Below are positions 33,301-40,041 of a stretch of DNA of 52,325 bases, in pieces (the stretch's first letter is position 1; each line of letters opens with the position of its first letter). The notes beneath the pieces are model-generated. The model ran no database searches and was not told the origin of the DNA. It saw only the letters and a list, made by a program, of their open reading frames with translations. This stretch comes from Bacteroidota bacterium (lineage in GTDB: Bacteria > Bacteroidota > Bacteroidia > Chitinophagales > Chitinophagaceae). Location of the stretch: assembly GCA_947461125.1 (NCBI GenBank), contig CANHHX010000009.1, positions 1-52,325 of the forward strand, read 5' to 3'. A program made the position numbers and the translations under genes.

Positions 33301-33967
33301 TGCTATAAATGTAGTAGGTACACAAATTCAATTTACACTTGCCGCAGGCATTGCAACTCCACAAGATGTTGTAGTAACTGTAAGAGTAAGAGATAACGGT
33401 GGTGTTGCAAATGGTGGTGTAGATACCCTGGTAAGAACATTTAGATTGGGCATTGATCCTATGCCAGTAGCAACAGCTTCTCCTAATTTAATTACACTTG
33501 GCGCAACTGCACAATTAAGTGCAACCGGCGCGAATGCTGTGAATTACACATGGGTAGCAGTAGGTGGTTCTGGAATACTGGGATCCGGCGCAAGTATTAA
33601 TGTAAGACCGAGAGGCACTACAACTTATGCGGTAGTTGTTACCAATAGTTTTGGGTACCAAGCTACGATACCGGTGTTATTAACGGTGATTGTTGATTAC
33701 AAATTAGTACCTAATAATTTACTTACGCCAAACGGTGATGGTGTAAATGATAAGTGGGTAATTCCAAACATTGATATGTATCCAGATAATGAAGTGATGG
33801 TGTATGATAAAGCTGGCAGAGCTGTATTTGCAAAGCGTGGCTATAACAATGAGTGGGATGGAACAGTGAATGGCAAGTTGTTAAAAGAAGATGCTTATTT
33901 CTATGTCATTAAATTTAATAAAGACGGCGCGTTACCAATTAGAGGTTATGTATCAATTGTTAGATAA
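27317..33967 (+). CDS. Giant multidomain surface adhesin with T9SS type B (CHU_C) sorting domain
   Basis: A 2216-residue exported protein: signal peptide 1-28; a unique region to about 195; a discoidin (F5/8 type C)-like domain about 200-360 (AIDNNSNTKYLNWG); IPT/TIG domain about 595-675 (ITSFTPTTAGTGETVVITG); LamG-like domain about 675-885; a second TIG about 893-975; a second LamG-like domain about 975-1190 (LNFDGLNDFVQAG, GNLDEVRVWNTARTAQQI); Ig/PKD-like domains about 1205-1285 and 1500-1565; putative Ig repeats (He_PIG, SPALPTGLSFNTTTGAISG) about 1570-1750; two cadherin-like repeats of 100 residues; and a C-terminal CHU_C domain about 2131-2216 (NNLLTPNGDGVNDKW). It should cross the outer membrane by type IX secretion and stay on the surface. 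The SprF-like gene follows after 32 bp. Binding partner unknown; glycan binding is suggested by LamG and discoidin folds. Confidence 0.93.
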   Translation: MILRKFAQLRLVVLTISMLLIQFVAKSQLTSPNSIIFLENTVNSAFEPIFPIANSSYANSGTPNFTGKTLAIIYVNQSGTAIAGVSTDQLGVKNVGTATGEVNVVLGSPNTVKVGSTTVATYPSSLTNSGVSGENLLITWVGSPTLAQVNAVLNQIGYQTTSDNPNPARYIKITILDGSNTITFNKLLTVTAENDAPRAGASTVRSDITAPSDPIIIWPAGSTTPGSEGVANAIDNNSNTKYLNWGSGSAAPPNSGFVVTPASGATIVTKLTFVSANDESSRDPITYKLEGSRDGGGSYTTIVNSANTNVSTSRFTSSESAEFSNQEWYSSYRLTFPQLRSAGAMMQIGEVELLGVPFQRVVYTIGSSSPVFIHNLLSVTDVDNSDQIQSATVNITTNFNANDVLTWTNQTGITGSYNASTGLLSFTGSAAPSVYQTLLRSVKFNTAAPNSAGKQRLITFQVVDAAGLTSNLAEARVVVTFPPTLTSVTSLGTANRSVANSITYAMLSSASQDFTDADTEDVPLKFKIKSIGTNGTLTKGGVAVSIGDVVATGESLVWTPSTTASNVVVMSVRAFDGDLESSTNVNVTMNVQNLPAPIITSFTPTTAGTGETVVITGSNFSGSTVVRFGNVNATSFIVNSNTQITAVVGAAASGDVYVQNPTGNDTESGFLYKVVELKFDGNTLDNTDANRDATIVGTATYGSGASGQAICFTNNNVVNGTTVQNYLTLPSDLIRGRGSNFTVSLRFKTNSYGGILGYQNGAVGASGSQWVPILYVQSDGKLNANLWQGSPLNAPLNVLSSIRVDDGNWHKVEFSAAPGSITVYIDGVLAGSSNGTTDHLSMTFNQLGAVKTTGVWTGDPIDGWFGFNGCIDEFIIIDRSLTATQIQQVTQLPLPTITSFSPTTAKSGEIITITGTNLGSASSVRIGGVEARRFTVVSATEIRAIVGKDATLTTDVQLTTAAGTITATTFTFDCTNNSLNFDGLNDFVQAGAPLPLTSSGNFTIEAWVRPSLIDANYRGFFGKQGSLGRAPSIWVGPNGSLHTDAYNASNINDRYDLLVNNFFEVNTWVHVAYVRNGNTFIVYKNGVQVASRTAPASVFLPNENFDIGRVDNNFNGNLDEVRVWNTARTAQQIQTNIGQELVGNESGLAAYYNFNQGTAGGTNTGITTLNNLTATANMSGTLTNIDRSGTASNFVKGVWPVIITQPTATTTACSGVNVSLTVSAVGPQLSYQWYTNNSASNTGGTAITGATSATYTYTTTTLESNYFYAVVTGACSQTVTSTVSTVDVNATNWTKIYETTNPSRNASGEMVYTAGFGKTGGAASSHNGNFSRIKYRLENNVAGTLRWAEVSFDRLDNITLADLQIPDLVNNILIQKNVSNIEVTSNMPGVHTGKFSTGRLEFWNMDYRTFRSDLIPAGDASTYDWDDRVAGNSNGHGSFQIHNVSPQKEQTIFAWNMHLNGGTPEIGIGNAPSGNPDWTFNTSNGIGNFKVQISVQEAPVIAPNGVVPTCVGTPVTLTASAGASYLWSNGATTQSISTANAGSYTVTVTQANGCNSTSLPKTVTVNPLPSITYPNSSNSFERTKAITQIQPTVTGVAVSSYAISPALPTGLSFNTTTGAISGTPEVNSTARIYTVTASTASGCSSATTFTLEIFSAVAPSALSYAPASQTVRQGTAITAMVLSASGGVIASYSISPALPAGLIFNTTTGEISGTLTAAQTGATTHTITATNSGGSATTTVRLIYNTAPTDLSLNTTSVAENAVSGTNVGTLSATDADANDTFIYALVSGTGDTDNASFTIDGATLKTAIVFDFETKSSYSVRVRVTDAGGLSFEKELAISITNVNEAPTNITASASSVLENAALGTNVASFSTTDADANDTFTYTLVSGTGSTDNASFTIVGNSIRTATLFDFETKSSYSVRVRVTDAGGLSFERAFTITVTDVNEAPTLTAISDRRVYNVATSQIVNLAGITAGPETAQTTTTSVSTSNPSVFSAINVVGTQIQFTLAAGIATPQDVVVTVRVRDNGGVANGGVDTLVRTFRLGIDPMPVATASPNLITLGATAQLSATGANAVNYTWVAVGGSGILGSGASINVRPRGTTTYAVVVTNSFGYQATIPVLLTVIVDYKLVPNNLLTPNGDGVNDKWVIPNIDMYPDNEVMVYDKAGRAVFAKRGYNNEWDGTVNGKLLKEDAYFYVIKFNKDGALPIRGYVSIVR
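32558..33157 (+). repeat. Two tandem 300-bp cadherin-like repeats in the adhesin gene
   Basis: Units 32558-32857 and 32858-33157 are exactly 300 bp each and encode 100-residue repeats sharing TDADANDTF, DNASFTI, FDFETKSSYSVRVRVTDAGG and NVNEA/DVNEA. Long stretches are also identical at DNA level, which points to a recent duplication. Confidence 0.85.
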
Positions 33968-33999
33968 TCCTAATTATTAAAACGTCAAATCAATACAAT

Positions 34000-34899
34000 A
34001 TGAAAACATTGAATAAAATATTTGCAACCATTGGTTTAACAATTGTCAGCGCTGTTGCAGTAGGTCAAAACATCAACTCAATTAATCCTCCTGCGTCACA
34101 ATTTTTTACTAATAAGTACATTAGTAATCCAGCACAAGCAGGTGCTGGATTACTAGCCGGCTTAAAATCTACGGTAAGTTATGTAGGTCAAATGGAAGCA
34201 ATTCCAGGATCACCTTCTACAAGACTACTAACCCTCGATTATAAGTCTAATGGTAATGTTGGTTTGGGTTTATTAATTAGTAAAGAATCTGCCGGATTGT
34301 TTAACAACACAAGGGTGATGGGCAGTTATGCTTACAAAGTAGATTTTAACGAAGAGGGAACTACCAATTTGAGATTGGGATTATCGTTTGGATTTACACG
34401 TCAAATGATTGATTTAGGTCAGATCAATGCATTACCTGGTGATGCGTCGGTTATATCATTTAACGACCGAGAAGCATTATTAGATGCCGATATGGGCTTT
34501 GTATACACCAATCGTAATTTTACACTGGAAGGTGCGGCTCAAAACCTGCGTAGAAGTATGGAAAAGTCATACACAACAGAAGCAGATTTTAATTTGTTTT
34601 ATGCCGCAATGAGTTACAATATCAAACTTAACAATGAAATAATTGTAACGCCAAAGTTTGCATACCGTGGTGTAAAAAACTTTGATAACATTGCTGATGT
34701 TGGAGCCGAAATAAGTTTTAAAGAGCCATTTAAAATTATGGCTATGTACCATACCACTAAGTCCACTAGTATGGGTTTTAACTACAATAGAAACAACCGC
34801 TGGCAGTTTTATGGATTTTACACGACACCAACAAGAGCCTTGGTTGGTTTAAATGCGGGTGGTTTTGAAATGGGTGTGCAATTAAGAATGGGGAAATAA
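34000..34899 (+). CDS. PorP/SprF-family type IX secretion system outer-membrane protein
   Basis: A 299-residue beta-barrel-type protein with a signal peptide (KTLNKIFATIGLTIVSAVAVGQ). The mature start PPASQFFTNKYISNPAQAGAG is the hallmark of PorP/SprF proteins, followed by repeated amphipathic strands (NVGLGLLISKESAGLF, TNLRLGLSFGFTRQMID) and a C-terminal strand ending GVQLRMGK. In Bacteroidota such proteins are commonly encoded right behind a type B CTD protein and help anchor or deliver it. That is exactly the case here: 32 bp after the giant adhesin, same strand, likely one transcript. Confidence 0.92.
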   Translation: MKTLNKIFATIGLTIVSAVAVGQNINSINPPASQFFTNKYISNPAQAGAGLLAGLKSTVSYVGQMEAIPGSPSTRLLTLDYKSNGNVGLGLLISKESAGLFNNTRVMGSYAYKVDFNEEGTTNLRLGLSFGFTRQMIDLGQINALPGDASVISFNDREALLDADMGFVYTNRNFTLEGAAQNLRRSMEKSYTTEADFNLFYAAMSYNIKLNNEIIVTPKFAYRGVKNFDNIADVGAEISFKEPFKIMAMYHTTKSTSMGFNYNRNNRWQFYGFYTTPTRALVGLNAGGFEMGVQLRMGK

Positions 34900-34995
34900 C
34901 ATTCATAACGAATTGATTATCAATGTAACATCAATTTTGTTACAAATATTATCGATGTATTGTCAGTTTTATTAAACAAAGATGTGCGTTCTTTT

Positions 34996-35021
34996 GGATA
35001 TTTACATTTTATGTAATATCC
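34996..35021. promoter_or_regulatory. Imperfect dyad upstream of the second AraC gene
   Basis: GGATATTTACAT and ATGTAATATCC are inverted copies (one extra T in the first arm) around TTT. TTCTTTTG (34989-34996), 7 of 8 to the -7 element, abuts it, so the dyad would lie at the transcript start of the 35044 gene. The TTACAT/ATGTAA core recurs in the palindrome at 36116. Confidence 0.35.
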
Positions 35022-35043
35022 CCACCCAAGCGTTTATTCTTTT

Positions 35044-36093
35044 ATGAGTTTTGCTCCCTATTTGTATTTTTCATTTGTACTTGTCTCCATTTTTTCAATT
35101 CTAGAAGTTACAAAAAACTTTAAACATTCTCTACTACTTAAAATTCAATTTATTGGATTACTAACGTTCGCTAGTGTTGTAAATTTATTTTTGTTTAAGG
35201 GGCCATTAACAAATGTTGAGTTATCAATTGTTAGGCTATTAATTGATCTGATGCCCATGTTTGTGCTCAATATCGCACTGGTATTATATGCGTATCAAAT
35301 TCCAACTTGGGTATTTGTTTTAGAGGCTAGCATAGGAATTATTGGAGGCGTTTTAGTTGCACTTTTCAATTCTAGCTCACCTACTAATTTTGTACAGGCT
35401 GATACCTTTCACTTTTATTCAATCGCTTCTACACTAAACGGGTATTTAAAAGCATTTAGGATCCTGCTGCTAAGTGCATATTTTCTCTTTTTCATTGTAT
35501 TTATTGTTAAAACGACATTTTTTGAAAATCAAAAAAATCAGTTTTTTAAGCCACTACGTTTTTGGATAACACTTATGATACTAGGATTTATACTTTATAT
35601 ATTTGAAAATACCCTGCCTATTCAGATGTACACAAAAGGTGTTTATTCGACCCATGTTTTGCCTATATATCTCATGTTAGGCATACTGTACAGGCCGCAA
35701 AGCATCAATGCCGCTTGGTACCAGTTTGACGATTTAAGCAGTATCAATAAGGTTGAAATTTCTAAAGATAATTTTGAAATCGCCTTTTATACGTCTCACT
35801 TTTATTTGAAAGAAAAAGCTAGCATCGAAAATTTATCTATTGATTTAGACACGAATAAAATAATTGTAACTGCTTTTATTAAAAAGAACACAGGCCTTGG
35901 GTTTGCAGATTTAGTCAATAAAAGTAGGGTTGATTATTTAGTAGAATTATTAAGAGAAGGCAAACACGAAGATTATACGATTGAAGCATTGGCAAAAATG
36001 TCAGGCTTTGGATCGAGACAAACGATGTATAAAGCCTTTGCTAAATTTAGAAATCAGTCTCCCACCGATTTTATTGACTCGCTAAAGCACTAG
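35044..36093 (+). CDS. Second membrane-embedded AraC-family regulator (7TM + AraC HTH)
   Basis: A 349-residue protein with about seven membrane helices in residues 1-220 (YLYFSFVLVSIFSILEV, IQFIGLLTFASVVNLFLF, MFVLNIALVLYAYQI, VFVLEASIGIIGGVLVALF, ILLLSAYFLFFIVFIV, FWITLMILGFILYIFE, VLPIYLMLGILY) and an AraC-type DNA-binding region in the last 100 residues, with YTIEALAKMSGFGSRQTMYKAF (in part: LAKMSGFGSRQTMYKAF) and the closing motif NQSPTDFIDSL. Same architecture as the regulator at 25912 but little similarity outside the fold. It lies between the adhesin-SprF pair and the fibre operon, on their strand, and probably controls one or both. Confidence 0.87.
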   Translation: MSFAPYLYFSFVLVSIFSILEVTKNFKHSLLLKIQFIGLLTFASVVNLFLFKGPLTNVELSIVRLLIDLMPMFVLNIALVLYAYQIPTWVFVLEASIGIIGGVLVALFNSSSPTNFVQADTFHFYSIASTLNGYLKAFRILLLSAYFLFFIVFIVKTTFFENQKNQFFKPLRFWITLMILGFILYIFENTLPIQMYTKGVYSTHVLPIYLMLGILYRPQSINAAWYQFDDLSSINKVEISKDNFEIAFYTSHFYLKEKASIENLSIDLDTNKIIVTAFIKKNTGLGFADLVNKSRVDYLVELLREGKHEDYTIEALAKMSGFGSRQTMYKAFAKFRNQSPTDFIDSLKH

Positions 36094-36115
36094 TTGTTGC
36101 GGACAATACATCAGT

Positions 36116-36127
36116 ATTACATGTAAT
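36116..36127. promoter_or_regulatory. 12-bp palindrome upstream of the fibre operon
   Basis: ATTACATGTAAT is a perfect palindrome in the 99-bp gap between the second AraC gene and the fibre operon. Its TTACAT/ATGTAA halves recur in the dyad at 34996-35021, suggesting one regulator for both. Confidence 0.35.
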
Positions 36128-36192
36128 TATAGCCTTGCGACATATAAAATAATTTATTCTATAATAAAAAAAATAGTTTAGCAACACACCCT

Positions 36193-36762
36193 ATGTGTAT
36201 GCTAAAACTTCTACTTTTTTCCTTTTTCTCCTTATTACATTTTGAGGTTTTTGCTCAAGTTGTAATTCCACCCGCAAGTCCATTAATATTGAATACAAGC
36301 GGTGGCACGGGTGTTGTGTCTAGCAGTTACATTATCGACTGGAGCGTTGGCGAAGCTACCCTAATCGAAACCTATTTTGGTAGAAACGGCTCCCCTTCAA
36401 GTAGGGTAGGTGCTTTTTGGAATGTAACAAGTGGTGTATTGCAACCCTTCGATAAATTATACAAGCCCACAAAGCCTACCTGGTTACCCGATGAGGTTAT
36501 TATTTATCCGATTCCTGCCGTTGGTGTTATTACCATCAACATTCAATCTTTTGCCGTAGGTAAATTAATGTTTCAGTTAGTAACACAAGAAGGAAAAATA
36601 TTAGGTAGTACTAGGATCGACAAAAATGCTTTTCAACTCATCGAAAAAACAGACCTAACCAGATTAAGTGCTGGCGTTTATTATATAAAACTTGTACTTG
36701 AAAACCTAGCTGGCGAAAAAATAAAATCTGGTGCATTTAAAATTATAAAAGAAAGAAAATGA
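36193..36762 (+). CDS. Short exported protein with T9SS type A sorting domain
   Basis: A 189-residue protein with a signal peptide (LKLLLFSFFSLLHFEVFAQ; the ATG at 36199 is an alternative start), a short domain with DWSVGEATLIETYFG and GVLQPFDKLY, and a C-terminal type A sorting tail (EVIIYPIPAVGVITINIQS to LSAGVYYIKLVLEN). The DWSxGE...GVLQP domain recurs in small Bacteroidota T9SS proteins of unknown role. Its stop overlaps the start of the fibre gene (ATGA), so both are made together. It might serve as the surface partner or anchor of the fibre, which has no sorting tail of its own; that is inference. Confidence 0.85.
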   Translation: MCMLKLLLFSFFSLLHFEVFAQVVIPPASPLILNTSGGTGVVSSSYIIDWSVGEATLIETYFGRNGSPSSRVGAFWNVTSGVLQPFDKLYKPTKPTWLPDEVIIYPIPAVGVITINIQSFAVGKLMFQLVTQEGKILGSTRIDKNAFQLIEKTDLTRLSAGVYYIKLVLENLAGEKIKSGAFKIIKERK

Positions 36763-39700
36763 TAAAAAAATACATTTTTATTGCAGCGATGTTGGTTTTG
36801 GTAACTACAGCTATGGCACAAATACCCCAACAGTTAAATTATCAGGGTATTGCCCGTAATGCAAGTGGAGAGCCCATTTCAACCCATATCATTACCGTTC
36901 GATTATCAATTATTGACAGCGCTTCTAATGGAATTGTCACCTACCAAGAAACCAAATCTGTTTCTACCAACTACGTTGGTTTGTTTACGATTGTAATTGG
37001 TGCTCCGGGTGGAACAAATGTAATTGGAACCATCGCTTCTATTAATTGGTCGACAGGAAAAAAATATATCAAATTAGAAATTGATCCAAACGGTGCCTCT
37101 AATTTCACGCTTGTTGGAATGAATCAGTTACAAAGTGTTCCATTTGCATTGGCAGCAGACCCAGTAGGTCCGGCCGCTGGTGACCTTACAGGTAGTTTTC
37201 CGGCACCAACTATTGCTAATGGCGTAGTTACTCTCGCAAAACTAAATCCACTCGTTGTTACAACACTCAATGGTAAATTAAATAGTAGTGATACTGCTGC
37301 AATGCTTCAACCGTATGCCAAACAATCAGCATTAACTACTTTATTGTCAAATACTGTAAGTCTATCTGATCTTAATGGAAAAGAAAATACAGTTAATAAA
37401 TCAACTAGCCAGGTACTTGGTACGAGTGATATTTTATTTCCTACACAAAACGCTGTTAAAACATATGTAGATGCAGCGGTAGCCGGTGTTTCCATTATAG
37501 ATGGTTCAATCACCGATTCAAAAATTGAAAGTATTAGTGCAGGTAAAATAACGGGCGTTGTCGCTATTGCAAATGGAGGAACAGGTGCTAGTACAATTGC
37601 TGCTGCAAAAACAAATTTGGCACTCAATAATGTAGATAATACAACCGATATGAGTAAACCAATTAGTACGCTTACCGGAGCGGCGCTGGATACCAAAGAA
37701 AATACAACAAACAAATCTGCGACTACAACACTTGGCACAAGCGATGTTTTATTTCCAACCCAAAACGCCGTTAAAACCTATGTAGATGCAGCTGTGGCTG
37801 GTGTTACCATTACGGACGGCTCAATCACCGATTCAAAAATTGTAAGTATTAGTGCTAGTAAGTTAACAGGCGTTGTCGCAGTTGCAAATGGAGGAACAGG
37901 TGCTAGTACAATTGCCGCTGCAAAAACAAATTTGGCACTCAATAATGTAGACAACACTTCGGATATCAATAAACCTATCAGTACGCTTACCGGAGCGGCG
38001 CTGGATACCAAAGAGAATACAACAAACAAATCTGCGACTACAATACTTGGCACAAGTGATGTTTTATTTCCTACTCAAAACGCCGTTAAAACCTATGTTG
38101 ACGCTGCTATTGCTAACACAGCTATTGCAGATGCCTCTATTACCGATGCAAAAATAATTAGCCTAAGCGCAAGTAAAATAACGGGTGTAGTTGCTATTGC
38201 GAGTGGCGGAACTGGCGCTAGTACAATTGCAGCTGCTAAAACAAATTTTGCACTCAACAATGTAGACAACACTTCGGATATCAATAAACCTATAAGTACA
38301 CTTACACAGGCTGCGCTTGACTTGAAAGAAAATACCGCTAATAAATCGGTTAGTACCCTACTTGGTACCAGTGATGTTTTATTTCCAACACAAAATGCCG
38401 TTAAAACTTATGTAGATGATGCTATTGCTACCACTGCTATATTGGATGCGACTATTACTGATGCAAAAATAATTAGTCTAGCTGCTTCAAAATTAACGGG
38501 TGTTGTTCCTGTTGCTAAAGGCGGAACGGGATCGGCAACACTTAGTAGTGGATATGTAAAAGCTGGCGCATCTGTATTTACAACGACTGCTACAATTCCT
38601 ATCAACGATGTTACTGGTGCTATCAAAAAAGTAAATGGAGTGTCTCCGGATGCCAATGGCGACTTAGTACTCACACTCAGTTTAACTTATACCGGTGTGT
38701 ATAATGGCGGAAATTTTTCCGTGACAGTACCCACACCTGCAAATAGTAATATCTATATTGTTTCTTCAGATCCCACACCATCAAATAATGGTAGAACATT
38801 TATTTATGACGGCGCCGTGTGGAGAGAAATTACGGCCAATCAGGCTTCTACCGATGCACGTTATTTAAGACTAGATGGCGGAACATTAGTGGGCGATTTA
38901 ACGGTGGCTGCTACAAAAAAAATAACGCTCACCGATCAACCCGCAGCCGGAACAGATGCGGCTAATAAATCTTATGTAGATGCGGCTGTTGCGGGAGCTA
39001 CCATTGCAGACGGTTCAATAACAAATGCCAAAATAGTGAGTTTGGCAGCCAGTAAATTAACAGGAATAGTTGCCATTGCAAATGGTGGAACGGGTGCAAG
39101 CACAGTAGCAGCTGCAAAAACCAATTTAGCACTCAACAATGTAGATAATACTTCGGATGCAAATAAACCCATCAGTACACTTACACAGACTGCGCTGAAC
39201 GGAAAAGAAAATACTGCTAATAAATCCATCACCACCACACTTGGTACGAGCGATGTTTTATTTCCTACACAAAATGCCGTTAAAACTTATGTGGATGCAG
39301 CGGTTGCTGCTACCGCTATTGCCGATGCATCTATAACAGATGCAAAAATCATTAGCCTAAGCGCAAGTAAAATAACAGGTATTGTTGCCATTGCAAATGG
39401 TGGAACAGGTGCTAGCACTGCTGCTGCTGCCAAAACCAATTTAGCACTTAATAATGTAGACAATACTTCTGATGTAAATAAACCCATTAGTACGCTTACA
39501 CAAACGGCACTTAATGCAAAAGAAAATGCAGCAAATAAATCAATTACAACTACACTTGGTACCAGCGATATTTTATTTCCTACGCAAAACGCCGTTAAAA
39601 CCTATGTAGACGCTGCCATTGCAACCACTGTTATTGCTGATGGTTCCATCACTAATGCAAAAATTATAAGCCTAGCTGCTACTAAATTAACAGGTGTTTT

Positions 39701-40031
39701 GGCAGTTGCAAATGGTGGAACAGGCGTTGCAACTATTACCGGTATTGTAAAAGGAAACGGAACTAGCGCTGTGACAGCAGCAGTTAATGGAACCGATTTT
39801 TCGTTGGTTCGGGAAATAGCGGATGAATTTAGTGCAACGGCTGGACAAACCGTGTTTACACTTACACAAACCAAATCAGCAAATAGTAAAGTTAAAATGT
39901 TTGTTAACGGCGTAAGAATAAGCAATACCGCTTATACTTTGGCAGGTATTACACTCACCTATGTACCAGCAAATAATGCGAGTTATGTTTTAACGCTTGC
40001 CGATAGAATTCAGTTTGATTATTATTATTAA
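36759..40031 (+). CDS. Exported 1090-residue fibre with phage-tail-fibre-like repeats
   Basis: Signal peptide 1-21 (KKYIFIAAMLVLVTTAMAQ). The N-terminal domain (22-135) starts IPQQLNYQGIARNASGEP and ends LQSVPFALAADP, as in many Bacteroidota surface fibre proteins. From residue about 228 there are seven copies of a 105-residue repeat with PTQNAVKTYVDAA, a SITDAKIISLSASKITGV-like segment, ANGGTGAST, AAAKTNLALNNVDNTSD and NKPISTLT. Between copies 4 and 5 lies an extra 83 residues with KVNGVSPDANGDL and ARYLRLDGGTLVGDL, modules typical of phage tail fibres. The C-terminal domain (about 1020-1090) has FVNGVRISNTAYTL. A trimeric beta-rich stalk is likely. No T9SS tail is seen. No phage genes surround it. 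Confidence 0.85.
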   Translation: MIKKYIFIAAMLVLVTTAMAQIPQQLNYQGIARNASGEPISTHIITVRLSIIDSASNGIVTYQETKSVSTNYVGLFTIVIGAPGGTNVIGTIASINWSTGKKYIKLEIDPNGASNFTLVGMNQLQSVPFALAADPVGPAAGDLTGSFPAPTIANGVVTLAKLNPLVVTTLNGKLNSSDTAAMLQPYAKQSALTTLLSNTVSLSDLNGKENTVNKSTSQVLGTSDILFPTQNAVKTYVDAAVAGVSIIDGSITDSKIESISAGKITGVVAIANGGTGASTIAAAKTNLALNNVDNTTDMSKPISTLTGAALDTKENTTNKSATTTLGTSDVLFPTQNAVKTYVDAAVAGVTITDGSITDSKIVSISASKLTGVVAVANGGTGASTIAAAKTNLALNNVDNTSDINKPISTLTGAALDTKENTTNKSATTILGTSDVLFPTQNAVKTYVDAAIANTAIADASITDAKIISLSASKITGVVAIASGGTGASTIAAAKTNFALNNVDNTSDINKPISTLTQAALDLKENTANKSVSTLLGTSDVLFPTQNAVKTYVDDAIATTAILDATITDAKIISLAASKLTGVVPVAKGGTGSATLSSGYVKAGASVFTTTATIPINDVTGAIKKVNGVSPDANGDLVLTLSLTYTGVYNGGNFSVTVPTPANSNIYIVSSDPTPSNNGRTFIYDGAVWREITANQASTDARYLRLDGGTLVGDLTVAATKKITLTDQPAAGTDAANKSYVDAAVAGATIADGSITNAKIVSLAASKLTGIVAIANGGTGASTVAAAKTNLALNNVDNTSDANKPISTLTQTALNGKENTANKSITTTLGTSDVLFPTQNAVKTYVDAAVAATAIADASITDAKIISLSASKITGIVAIANGGTGASTAAAAKTNLALNNVDNTSDVNKPISTLTQTALNAKENAANKSITTTLGTSDILFPTQNAVKTYVDAAIATTVIADGSITNAKIISLAATKLTGVLAVANGGTGVATITGIVKGNGTSAVTAAVNGTDFSLVREIADEFSATAGQTVFTLTQTKSANSKVKMFVNGVRISNTAYTLAGITLTYVPANNASYVLTLADRIQFDYYY
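37440..39893 (+). repeat. Seven-copy 315-bp coding tandem repeat
   Basis: Unit starts (first base of the codon for P in PTQNAVKTYVD or its equivalent) are at 37440, 37755, 38070, 38385, 38949, 39264 and 39579. Spacing is exactly 315 bp except after unit 4, where 249 extra bp (83 codons) are inserted. The last unit is partial. Units 1-3 are very close at DNA level, for example around the NVDNTSDINKPISTLT segment. Confidence 0.9.
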
Positions 40032-40041
40032 TAGATATTTT

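Noticed and set aside
37440-39893. CRISPR or satellite array
   Set aside because: The period of 315 bp is a multiple of three, the whole array is one open frame and there are no short spacers.
37307-39925. A ladder of minus-strand open frames of 60-143 codons opposite the fibre gene
   Set aside because: They repeat with the same 315-bp period as the plus-strand repeat, have no signal or known domain and are the antisense shadow of a repetitive Ala/Thr/Val-rich coding sequence.
36759-40031. Prophage remnant, because of tail-fibre-like repeats
   Set aside because: No integrase, capsid, portal, terminase, lysis or baseplate gene lies nearby, and the protein has a Sec signal peptide and Bacteroidota surface-protein ends.
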